A stretch of 9,426 nt of DNA. It comes from Clostridia bacterium (GTDB lineage Bacteria; Bacillota; Clostridia; Oscillospirales; CAG-272). A program made the position numbers and the translations under genes. The stretch lies in NCBI GenBank assembly GCA_017556845.1, contig JAFYMA010000120.1, positions 1 to 9,426 on the forward strand, written 5' to 3'. The notes below the pieces were generated by a model, which saw only the letters and a program-made list of their open reading frames with translations, ran no database searches and was not told the DNA's origin. Shown here one piece after another: positions 1 to 7,091 of the stretch. How positions within the stretch are numbered: the first letter of the stretch is position 1; each line of letters opens with the position of its first letter.

Positions 1-1889
1 CCGTGCTCAAACGATTCGATATTCGCAGAAACCTCTTTAATAAGACGGTTGAGCTTTGAAAGTATCCACTTATCCTCTATACGAAGCTTATCTTCGCTCG
101 GAAGCTCAATTTTTTCAATATCAAGATTCATAAGCACGAAGCGTGCCGCATTCCATATCTTATTTGAGAAGTTACGCGATGCTTCGATCTTTTCATCGGA
201 AAAACGCATATCGTTTCCGGGGGAGTTACCCGTAGCAAGAGCAAAACGCAAAGCGTCCGCGCCGTACTTTTCGATTATCATCAGAGGATCTATGCCGTTA
301 CCGAGAGATTTCGACATTTTTCTGCCCTGAGCATCTCTTACAAGGCCGTGAATGAATACGTGCTTGAACGGTATTTCGTCCATATGCTCCATAGCGGAGA
401 ATATCATTCTGGATACCCAGAACGTAATGATATCATATCCCGTAACGAGAACGTCCGTCGGATAATATTTTTCAAGATCTGGTGTTTTATCGGGCCAGCC
501 GAGAGTTGAGAACGGCCACAACGCTGAGGAGAACCACGTATCGAGAACATCCTCGTCCTGATGTACCGCGCCGCCGCACTCAGGGCACGTGTCTATATCC
601 GTCTTGGAAACGGTCATTTTTCCGCATTTATCGCAGTAGAATGCGGGTATTCTGTGACCCCACCAAAGCTGACGGGAAATGCACCAGTCATGCAGATTTT
701 CCATCCAGTTGATGTATATCTTGCTGAATCGCTCGGGCTCGTAGCTTATTCTGCCGTCCTTTACCGCATCAATAGCTGGCTGTATCATCGGGCCCATCTT
801 TACGAACCACTGATCCGACGTCAAGGGCTCTACGGTGTTTCCGCAACGGTAACACTTGCCTACGTTATGGCTGTGAGGCTCGATCTTTACAAGGAAGCCC
901 TGCTCCTGAAGATCTGCAACGATCTTGCGTCTTGCCTCATATCTTTCCATACCCTCGTACTTTCCGCCGTACTCGTTGATGGTAGCATCGTCATTCATAA
1001 CCTTGATAACCTCAAGATCGTGACGCTGTCCTACCATAAAGTCGTTCGGGTCATGTGCGGGAGTTATCTTAACGCAGCCCGTACCGAATTCCTTATCAAC
1101 GTATTCATCGGCGATTACGGGTATTTCTCTACCTACAAGGGGCAGGATCAGCATTTTGCCCACAAGGTGCGTATATCTTTCATCATCGGGATTTACTGCA
1201 ACGGCAGTATCTCCAAGAAGCGTTTCAGGGCGTGTCGTTGCGATCGTAACGTATTCGTCGCTATCCTTAACGGGATATCTGATGTGCCAGAAATTGCCTG
1301 CATCCTCAGAATACTCAACCTCAGCGTCGGAAAGAGCCGTGCGGCAATGAGGACACCAGTTTATTATACGGTAGCCTCTGTATATAAGTCCCTTATCGTA
1401 CAGATTTACGAATACTTCACGAACTGCACGGGAAAGTCCCTCGTCCATCGTGAAGCGGAGACGTGTCCAGTCGCAAGAGCAGCCGAGCTTCTGAAGCTGA
1501 CGGATGATCGTTGAGCCGTACTGAGCCTTCCAATCCCAAACTCTTTCAAGGAACTTTTCTCTTCCGAGATCGTAGCGTGTGAGTCCCTCGTTCTTTCTCA
1601 AATATTCCTCTACCTTGATCTGTGTTGCGATACCCGCATGGTCAGTACCCGGAACCCACAAGGTAGAAAAGCCCTTCATTCTCTTGTAACGGATGAGAAT
1701 ATCCTGAAGCGTTTCATCAAGGGCGTGGCCCATGTGAAGCTGTCCTGTTACGTTTGGGGGCGGAATAACGATAGTGAACGGCTCCTTGCCGTCATTTACA
1801 TCAGGTGTGAAATAACCGCCGTCGCACCAGGAGCTGTACAGTCTGTCCTCGACTTGAGCGGGGTTAAAGTTCTTTTCAAGTTCTTTCAT
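1..1889 (-). CDS. valS: Valyl-tRNA synthetase, N-terminal 629 codons (runs off left edge)
   Basis: Cytoplasmic class I aminoacyl-tRNA synthetase that charges tRNA-Val with valine. Seen on the minus strand: PPPNVTGQLHMGHA (HIGH signature, residues 52-55), PGTDHAG, the editing-domain signature ATTRPETLLGDTAV, paired cysteines of zinc ribbons (WCPHC, CDKCG, CPECG), DVLDTWFSSALWP, and KMSKS at residues 524-528 (306-320). This combination is characteristic of ValRS rather than IleRS or LeuRS. The family is usually about 880 residues, so roughly the last 250 (rest of the anticodon-binding domain and C-terminal coiled coil) lie beyond base 1. The start is the ATG at 1887-1889, a few bases after an AGAGG-type ribosome binding site and directly downstream of a valine T-box leader, which independently supports the identity. 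No stop or frameshift is seen in the visible part. Confidence 0.97.
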   Translation of the reverse strand, partial: MKELEKNFNPAQVEDRLYSSWCDGGYFTPDVNDGKEPFTIVIPPPNVTGQLHMGHALDETLQDILIRYKRMKGFSTLWVPGTDHAGIATQIKVEEYLRKNEGLTRYDLGREKFLERVWDWKAQYGSTIIRQLQKLGCSCDWTRLRFTMDEGLSRAVREVFVNLYDKGLIYRGYRIINWCPHCRTALSDAEVEYSEDAGNFWHIRYPVKDSDEYVTIATTRPETLLGDTAVAVNPDDERYTHLVGKMLILPLVGREIPVIADEYVDKEFGTGCVKITPAHDPNDFMVGQRHDLEVIKVMNDDATINEYGGKYEGMERYEARRKIVADLQEQGFLVKIEPHSHNVGKCYRCGNTVEPLTSDQWFVKMGPMIQPAIDAVKDGRISYEPERFSKIYINWMENLHDWCISRQLWWGHRIPAFYCDKCGKMTVSKTDIDTCPECGGAVHQDEDVLDTWFSSALWPFSTLGWPDKTPDLEKYYPTDVLVTGYDIITFWVSRMIFSAMEHMDEIPFKHVFIHGLVRDAQGRKMSKSLGNGIDPLMIIEKYGADALRFALATGNSPGNDMRFSDEKIEASRNFSNKIWNAARFVLMNLDIEKIELPSEDKLRIEDKWILSKLNRLIKEVSANIESFEH

Positions 1890-1906
1890 AAAACCTCTGC
1901 CTTTCG

Positions 1907-1945
1907 TAAAAAATAAAATCTCCCGTCCGTATTAGGACGGGAGAT
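1907..1945 (-). terminator. Intrinsic terminator of the valS T-box
   Basis: An 11-bp stem pairs 1935-1945 with 1918-1928 around a 6-base loop (1929-1934), followed on the minus strand by TTTATTTTTT. Its 5' arm shares CCCGU and CC with the 3' strand of the antiterminator, so the two folds exclude each other. It should stop transcription when tRNA-Val is charged. Confidence 0.95.
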
Positions 1946-2180
1946 ACCCGTGTTACCACCTAATTTCACGCATGGGCGTTACCCGTGCGCCTTACGCAGC
2001 CGCAAATCAGCCGCTGTACATCTTTACGGCTGTACACCCGTCGGCATCTACTGAGCTTTCCGCCTTTCTCGCCGCCGCTCAAAGACTACTTCCGATAAAC
2101 ACCGACAGACGCTTGCACCGTTGCGCCCCTCTCTGTACGTCGGGAGGTATTACCGTACTCCTTCTTATCACTGCATTTAA
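1907..2180 (-). promoter_or_regulatory. T-box riboswitch leader of valS (valine, GUA specifier)
   Basis: Leader RNA that senses uncharged tRNA-Val and permits valS transcription when charging is low. Stem I: a lower helix AAGA (2163-2166) with UCUU (2082-2085) closes the specifier loop. That loop has the loop-E AGUA at 2156-2159 on one side and GAA-GUA-G on the other. GUA at 2087-2089 is the valine specifier, followed by a purine. The distal double T-loop elements are AGAGAG (2129-2134) and GGUGCAAG (2112-2119). Antiterminator: UUAGG (1959-1963), 7-base bulge UGGUAAC (1952-1958), ACGGG (1947-1951), loop UAUCU, CCCGU (1937-1941), CCUAA (1932-1936). UGGU in the bulge can pair with an ACCA tRNA end, as expected for an A discriminator. 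The architecture is the standard Firmicute form. Confidence 0.95.
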
Positions 2181-2184
2181 AAAC

Positions 2185-2212
2185 ATTATACCTATAATAC
2201 GCCGTTTGTCAA
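2185..2212 (-). promoter_or_regulatory. Sigma-A promoter of the valS T-box transcript
   Basis: On the minus strand a consensus TTGACA (2207-2212) is followed after 16 bases by a consensus TATAAT (2185-2190). Transcription should start near 2178, just ahead of T-box stem I. The -35 box begins only 16 bases past the stop codon of the upstream DUF2779 gene. Both hexamers match perfectly. Confidence 0.9.
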
Positions 2213-2228
2213 GGCTTTTTTGAAAAAT

Positions 2229-3725
2229 TTACAATTCACGCACTACCCGTGTAAGCTCCTGCCAGACCTTGACCATAGCGTATGTGTCAAGCTTGCAATA
2301 CTCTAAAAGCGCCTGTCGGACAGCTTGTGCCTGCTCAGGCATCATATCTTTTATGCGCGGGAATACGTCCATCGCCTCGCTTCCGTTATGAACAACGCTT
2401 AAGCTGCCGTAATCAAGCGACGGGTCGTTCGGATATATGGCAGGAAGAACGCTTTTTATAGAAAGCGATGCGCCCATCGCTCTGTTATAGTAATATCCCG
2501 CCCTGAACGGATCTATAAGATCCTTTATGTTATCCGCAATATTAAGTAAATGCTCCGACATTTCGGGAACATCTTGCGCCAGCTCCTTTATCCTGCCGCA
2601 TTCAAAGCTTTTATTATACGCAAGCACGCATACGTTTTTCGGTATATCCCCACACAGTCTTTCGGCAAGCTCATATCTCGGGTCTGTTCCCGACTGTGCA
2701 AGAAACTCCTTATGCATTATCTCGCCGCCTTCTTTTTCTATATAATGCAGAGAATACTGAAACGGCACCTGTGAATACGGGTGAGTGCCCGTATATTCGG
2801 GTATCGGAAGCTGCATCGTTTCAAAATCAAGGAAGTAAAGCGGATATGAAAGAGTTGAAAGAAATTTCGCAATTCCTTTTTTATCCGTATGTGTCGGAAG
2901 ATCGTTAAGCGTATGACGTATCTGCAATTCGCGTATGGTACATTTTCCGCCGTCACCCTTAAAATCGCTTATATCGACCGTGCCGCACCTGTAAAGCTGT
3001 ATTTTTTTATCAAATCCCAATCGGTACAGATCAAAAACAGACGGCTTCGGCAGATGCCTTGCACAATAGCTCCAGAACGGACAAATATGCGGTTGATTGC
3101 ATTTTTCGGATATATCGCAATCGGGCTCTGTTTTTCTTTCAAGAACCGTCGATGCCCTTAATACATTTTCCGCAACGCTTCTGTAATGTTTTTCAACACG
3201 CACAGATACGTCATCTATTCGGAAAAAGCCGTTAAGATCAAGAGCTCCGTTGAAAACGTACCCTGCATTTATGTGTATGAGGTACGTTCCCGTCACCTTT
3301 ACGCCAAGGCTTTGCAAAACGTATTTCTGATATGCAATATCGCACATATATATTTCGTTTGCGTGGGTTGACGCCTTGACCTCGTAAATAGCGTATCCGC
3401 CGTTTTCACGTCTTAATATATCAACTGAGCAAAAGCAGCCGCCGTGGGAAAACGACGCCTCGCATATAACGTTTTCACCCTTGAATATCATACTGCTCGT
3501 AAGTGATATCATTTTGTCAAGATCAAGCTCTCCGTCACCGTTTCGGCTCGTTACGTCTGTGTACTTACCGAAAAGCCCTCTTGCAAGCTCTCCGACCTTT
3601 ATTCCCGCCTGTATCTGAGATTCCGCAGTCGGATCGTCCTTTGCAAGATCGTTTTTATATTCACTCAGCCACAACGCCTTCGGGCATTGCAGAAAAGTGC
3701 AGTATTTCGATTTTGATAATGGCAT
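2229..3725 (-). CDS. DUF2779 protein: RecB/Cas4-like nuclease fused to a DEDD exonuclease-like domain
   Basis: A 498-residue soluble protein with no signal peptide or membrane segment. The N-terminal half reads as a PD-(D/E)XK nuclease: KYCTFLQCPKALWL at 8-20, D102, and E115-V-K117 in YEVKAST. A cysteine cluster C203, C209, C215, C221 together with C9/C14 resembles the Fe-S-linked layout of Cas4/AddB-type nucleases. The C-terminal half is DUF2779: FLDFETMQLPIPEY (D300, E302), AYNKSFECGRI (N371, E375), DLIDPF (D402), and EYCKLDTYA (Y476, D480). These match DEDD 3'-5' exonuclease motifs I-III. The ATG at 3723-3725 is chosen over one ten codons upstream because AAGGAA precedes it at normal spacing and the longer form overlaps the preceding gene. 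It sits 11 bases after the glycosidase stop, so co-transcription is likely. Family name is well supported; biochemical function is unknown. Confidence 0.85.
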   Translation of the reverse strand: MPLSKSKYCTFLQCPKALWLSEYKNDLAKDDPTAESQIQAGIKVGELARGLFGKYTDVTSRNGDGELDLDKMISLTSSMIFKGENVICEASFSHGGCFCSVDILRRENGGYAIYEVKASTHANEIYMCDIAYQKYVLQSLGVKVTGTYLIHINAGYVFNGALDLNGFFRIDDVSVRVEKHYRSVAENVLRASTVLERKTEPDCDISEKCNQPHICPFWSYCARHLPKPSVFDLYRLGFDKKIQLYRCGTVDISDFKGDGGKCTIRELQIRHTLNDLPTHTDKKGIAKFLSTLSYPLYFLDFETMQLPIPEYTGTHPYSQVPFQYSLHYIEKEGGEIMHKEFLAQSGTDPRYELAERLCGDIPKNVCVLAYNKSFECGRIKELAQDVPEMSEHLLNIADNIKDLIDPFRAGYYYNRAMGASLSIKSVLPAIYPNDPSLDYGSLSVVHNGSEAMDVFPRIKDMMPEQAQAVRQALLEYCKLDTYAMVKVWQELTRVVREL

Positions 3726-3736
3726 TATTTTTTCCT

Positions 3737-5458
3737 TCAGCTTTGCTTTGTGCAATCCTCAAACGCCTTGAACACTGCATCGTTTGCTTTTTTCAGTCTT
3801 TCGGGATCGGGCTTTACTACCTGCCTGTCATACGTCAGGATTCCGTTCGTTTCATCCTCAACGTCGGACACCTGAGTAAGAACCGCACCGCATAAGCCTC
3901 TTTTCACCGCCGTGACTACCTCGTTTTCATATAAGGCACAAAGTCCGTCTGTAAGCTCATCTGCCGATCTGTACGTTTTGTATCCGTAGTTATTGTCGGG
4001 ATTATACGTATGCTCGGGCACGATATACGAGTATCCGCCGAACTCTGAAAGCACTCTCGGCAGCTTTGCGGGCTTTTCCTTGTATTTTACGGGCTTGAAA
4101 TAAACGTGATCGCTTTCAACGTCAGAGCAATTCGTTTTGAACCAGCCTGACGTTGTATCCCAGATGCGACTGTCGTCAAGGGCTTTTGCAAGTGAATACA
4201 TTCTTTTTTCTCCGAACTGTCCCCAGCCCTCATTGAATATCGTGTAATACACAACGCTCGGATGGTTATATAAAAGCTCCGTCGTTTTTTCCATCATTTT
4301 TTCGAAAAGGTCCTTACGCTTTGCGCTGGCACTGTGATGGATGCCCTTTTTCAGAAATACCGTCGGCAATGCGGTATCTATCACAAAATTGTATTTTCCG
4401 CTGTTGACCATATCCTGAAAAACTGCCATTCCGTACACGTCGCAATAGTAATAGAATAGCTGAGGCTCGATCTTTATGTGCTTTCTGAGCATATTGAAGC
4501 CGAGCTTTTTCATTTGAAGAATATCGAATTTAAAGCCTTCGGGAGTTGCGGGCAGATAAATACCGTCGCTGTAATATCCCTGATCAAGCAATCCGTTAAA
4601 GAAATACGGCTTTCCGTTAAGAAGCATTCTCGGATATCCGTTTATGACCTCGGCTCCAACCGTACGCAATGCAAAGTACGATCTTACGCTGTCGTTTTCC
4701 GTTTTGAGAGTAAAGCGGTACAGATACGGATCCTCAGGCGACCACAGATGCACCTCTTTCGGTCTTACCGTCACGCTCTCACCGTCAAATTCACAGTTAA
4801 GCTCAGCGTTTTCATCGTCAAATATCAGCTCTTTTTTACCGGCAGCGCCGCTTACGGTCAATGTCGCCTGATCAATTCCGACCTGCGCTTTTATACCCTG
4901 TATATAGTTTTCCGGAACACTTTCAAGCCATACCGTCTGCCATATACCCGATATGGGAGTATACCACATACCGCCTCTTTTTTTGCTCTGCTTTCCGTAC
5001 GGAATATCGGTATCGAGCTTATCTGTGATAAGGACTGAAAGCTCATTTTCTCCGTTTCTGCACAGATCCGTAATATCAAACGAAAACGGCAGATAACCGC
5101 CGATATTTCCGCCTGCACGCTTGCCGTTAACGTACACGTCGGCTATCTGATCGCACGCTCCGAAATGGAGAAATATACGATCCTTTACAAAGCCATCGGG
5201 CAACGTAAAGGAGCGTTTACATTCAAAGCTTTCAAGATCAAAATCCTCATAGCCGTCAAGCCCCGAAAGACGTGACTGCGGAGCAAACGGCACGTTTACA
5301 AAGCCCTTGGAAACACCGTTATCCAAAAGCTCCCACTTTCCGTTAAGACAAATATATGAATCCCTCTGTAAGCACGGGCGCGGATATTCCTCGTAAGGTA
5401 TATTGCCCATATCCTTTTCAAAGGGTGTTTTAAGCTGTATAAATCTGCCGTTTTTCAT
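3737..5458 (-). CDS. Glycoside hydrolase family 2 protein (beta-galactosidase/beta-glucuronidase type)
   Basis: A 573-residue cytoplasmic (no signal peptide) beta-glycosidase. Domain order: jelly-roll sugar-binding domain about 25-180 (LNGKWEL at 38-44, GIWQTVWLE at 171-179), immunoglobulin-like domain about 182-268, TIM barrel about 272-560. The acid/base candidate is E410 in FNEGWGQF and the nucleophile candidate is E472 in SEFGG. Other family signatures are LRKHIKIEP and VEDETNGILTYDR. Length is normal for a compact GH2 enzyme. The exact substrate cannot be read from the sequence; a retaining exo-acting beta-galactosidase, beta-glucuronidase or beta-mannosidase are all possible. Start at the ATG 5456-5458 after AAGGAA. 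It is first in an operon with the DUF2779 gene and divergent from the lipase-like gene. Confidence 0.92.
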   Translation of the reverse strand: MKNGRFIQLKTPFEKDMGNIPYEEYPRPCLQRDSYICLNGKWELLDNGVSKGFVNVPFAPQSRLSGLDGYEDFDLESFECKRSFTLPDGFVKDRIFLHFGACDQIADVYVNGKRAGGNIGGYLPFSFDITDLCRNGENELSVLITDKLDTDIPYGKQSKKRGGMWYTPISGIWQTVWLESVPENYIQGIKAQVGIDQATLTVSGAAGKKELIFDDENAELNCEFDGESVTVRPKEVHLWSPEDPYLYRFTLKTENDSVRSYFALRTVGAEVINGYPRMLLNGKPYFFNGLLDQGYYSDGIYLPATPEGFKFDILQMKKLGFNMLRKHIKIEPQLFYYYCDVYGMAVFQDMVNSGKYNFVIDTALPTVFLKKGIHHSASAKRKDLFEKMMEKTTELLYNHPSVVYYTIFNEGWGQFGEKRMYSLAKALDDSRIWDTTSGWFKTNCSDVESDHVYFKPVKYKEKPAKLPRVLSEFGGYSYIVPEHTYNPDNNYGYKTYRSADELTDGLCALYENEVVTAVKRGLCGAVLTQVSDVEDETNGILTYDRQVVKPDPERLKKANDAVFKAFEDCTKQS

Positions 5459-5500
5459 TCAATCGTTTCCTTTTTACCTTTCAGAATACTGTGTATTTTT

Positions 5501-5529
5501 ATTATACCACACAAAATCTGATATTGCAA
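5501..5529 (-). promoter_or_regulatory. Promoter of the GH2-DUF2779 operon
   Basis: On the minus strand TTGCAA (5524-5529, 4 of 6 to the -35 consensus) is followed after 17 bases by a perfect TATAAT (5501-5506) preceded by TGG, an extended -10. Start of transcription is expected near 5494, leaving a leader of about 35 bases. The -35 is shared with the opposing promoter. Confidence 0.7.
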
Positions 5530-5552
5530 CACCGAAAAATACTTCAGATAAT
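5524..5552 (+). promoter_or_regulatory. Promoter of the lipase-like gene
   Basis: TTGCAA (5524-5529) is followed after exactly 17 bases by GATAAT (5547-5552, 5 of 6 to consensus). Start near 5559 would give a leader of about 45 bases ending in the AAGGGAGG ribosome binding site at 5592-5599. Because TTGCAA is its own reverse complement, it is also the -35 of the opposing glycosidase promoter. Confidence 0.55.
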
Positions 5553-5553
5553 A

Positions 5554-5577
5554 AAACGGTAACTGCACTCACCGTTT
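5554..5577. repeat. Inverted repeat over the predicted lipase transcription start
   Basis: AAACGGT (5554-5560), 10-base spacer, AAACGGT inverted as ACCGTTT (5571-5577). All seven bases pair. It directly follows the -10 box and covers the expected +1, so it could be an operator or a small 5' leader hairpin. The repeat is seen; the role is inference. Confidence 0.4.
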
Positions 5578-5604
5578 CGTCATATACTGAAAAGGGAGGT
5601 TAAT

Positions 5605-6222
5605 ATGAATTTATACAGCTTATTCAGGCGGTGTCTGTATAGAAGATACACTACGTCAGGACGCTCTGCCGATTATGATATAGAATTTTCGTGCAAAACC
5701 GTTTACATATATTTTCAAGCATCAAACGGCTTGCAGGATTGGAAAAATAATCTCGATTTTCCCGCAAAAGTTTATAAGACCGAAAACGGCAAGAAATTTT
5801 ATGCACACAGAGGCTTTTTTGCCGTTTGGGAAAGCATAAGAGAAGAAATAGACGAAGCATTAAAGGATAAAAAAATAAAAAGCGCCGTGTGCGTAGGATA
5901 TTCCCACGGTGCAGCGCTTGCTTTATTATGTTATGAATATCTTGTAAGAACGCATCCCGATATAAAAAGCAGGATATACGGCTACGGATTCGGATGTCCG
6001 CGCGTCGTATGGGGTGCAAAAAACGAACCTCTTTGGCATAATTTCACCGTTATACGCAATATTGACGATATAGTTACGCATCTTCCGCCCGCTTTGTTTG
6101 GATACAGACACGTAGGTCAGATGCTGAAAATCGGCAGAAAAGGCGCGTATTCGTCAACCGATGCCCACAGACCCGAAAATATAATGAAGGAGCTTTCGGG
6201 CATACAGTATCCTGCAACGTGA
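5605..6222 (+). CDS. Class 3 lipase-like alpha/beta hydrolase
   Basis: A 205-residue protein of the Lipase_3 fold (esterase/lipase of the fungal-lipase type). Signatures in order: FQASNGLQDWKNNLDF (37-52), HRGFFAVWESI (68-78), the nucleophile elbow VGYSHGAAL with S100, YGFGCPRVVWG (127-137), RNIDDIVTHLPP with the likely acid D155, GYRHVG (166-171), and DAHRPENIM with H188 as the likely base. H169 is the alternative. No signal peptide or membrane helix is evident, so it probably acts inside the cell. The substrate is unknown. The start follows a strong AAGGGAGG site. It diverges from the GH2 gene and converges on the cohesin-like gene with 15 bases between the stops. No partner gene lies on its own strand. 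Confidence 0.85.
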   Translation: MNLYSLFRRCLYRRYTTSGRSADYDIEFSCKTVYIYFQASNGLQDWKNNLDFPAKVYKTENGKKFYAHRGFFAVWESIREEIDEALKDKKIKSAVCVGYSHGAALALLCYEYLVRTHPDIKSRIYGYGFGCPRVVWGAKNEPLWHNFTVIRNIDDIVTHLPPALFGYRHVGQMLKIGRKGAYSSTDAHRPENIMKELSGIQYPAT

Positions 6223-6237
6223 TCATTCTATCGCGTA

Positions 6238-7074
6238 TCATTGCTTTTTGCGTTTTGCAATTATCAGCGTTACGCCGGCAACGGCACAGATCACGAGAGC
6301 TGAACATATAACGGCAGTTATTATATGAGTTTTTTTATTACCTTGAGGATCGCCCGTAAAGTCCGTCTGATCCTGAGTTATATTTCCCTCATCGGTCATA
6401 TCGGGAGAAAATTCGGATATTTCGCCCATATTCGTTGTGTGAGAGCCGTTTTCAGCCGTATCATCGGCTGTGCCCGTTTCAGACTGTACAGGCTCCGTAT
6501 TGCTTTGCTCCGGCGGCGATGTCTGAGGTCTTGACGCCGTTTCCTTCTTCGTCTCGTCCTCGGTCTCCTGCTCGGTTGAATTGCCGCCGTGCGTTTCATC
6601 ACGCGCCACAACTCCGTAATACGTATGATCGCCGCACGCATAGTCCGTCTGTCCGTCCGATAAGATACATTCAGTCATCACAACTGATATATTTTCATTC
6701 GCTACATTTTCAACAAGCTCAAATTGCAGATCAAGCACCGACAGCGTACCGTCAAACGCCTCGTATGTATAAAAGAACAGCCTGCACGTGCCGTTTTCTT
6801 CATTTATACTGTACCGTGATACAAACCTGTCAGACGCATCAGTTACAGACACGAGCCTTAACTGATCTTTATCGTACTTAACGGTCGCCTCTGCTCCGAG
6901 AACTCCGCTGACACGTTCAAGCGAAACGCTGAGCTTCAAGGAACCGTTCGTCATATAATACGAGCCTATAACGGTAAAGCTTCCCGTGACGTCCGCACTG
7001 ACGGTAATACACGCAAGAAAAGCAACGGTTGCTGCAACGAGCAATGATAATATTCTTTTGTACACAGCATCCAT
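6238..7074 (-). CDS. Membrane-anchored protein with cohesin-like domain
   Basis: A 278-residue surface protein. Residues 1-27 are a signal peptide (likely cut after VSA). Residues about 30-155 read as a cohesin-type beta-sandwich, with AEATVKYDKDQLRLVSV (61-77) and FYTYEAFDGTLSVLDLQFEL (101-120) typical of cohesin strands. Residues about 160-247 are a Thr/Glu/Asp/Ser/Pro/Gln-rich low-complexity spacer. A single membrane helix (250-273) ends in the basic tail KRKKQ. There is no LPXTG motif, so anchoring is by the helix with the cohesin outside. It is second in an operon, 17 bases after the dockerin gene. The annotated ATG abuts its AAAGGGG ribosome binding site; a GTG at codon 4 (7063-7065) has better spacing and may be the true start. 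Dockerin binding is inferred, not shown. Other cohesin/CBM2-3-like folds cannot be excluded. Confidence 0.8.
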   Translation of the reverse strand: MDAVYKRILSLLVAATVAFLACITVSADVTGSFTVIGSYYMTNGSLKLSVSLERVSGVLGAEATVKYDKDQLRLVSVTDASDRFVSRYSINEENGTCRLFFYTYEAFDGTLSVLDLQFELVENVANENISVVMTECILSDGQTDYACGDHTYYGVVARDETHGGNSTEQETEDETKKETASRPQTSPPEQSNTEPVQSETGTADDTAENGSHTTNMGEISEFSPDMTDEGNITQDQTDFTGDPQGNKKTHIITAVICSALVICAVAGVTLIIAKRKKQ

Positions 7075-7091
7075 CCCCTTTGCAGCGGTTT

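Noticed and set aside
561..1514. Long plus-strand open frame (317 codons)
   Set aside because: It is antisense to the valS coding frame, has no ribosome binding site or recognisable domain, and the minus strand carries clear ValRS motifs throughout.
1972..2223. Plus-strand open frame of 83 codons
   Set aside because: It lies antisense to the structured T-box leader and has no family signature.
2229..3725. Reading the RecB/Cas4-like gene as part of a CRISPR-Cas locus
   Set aside because: No repeat array or other cas gene is present in the window, and the C-terminal DUF2779/DEDD half is not found in Cas4.
6240..6261. ATTGC/GCAAT inverted repeat near the convergent gene ends
   Set aside because: A 5-bp stem with a 12-base loop lying inside the end of the cohesin gene is too weak to call a terminator.
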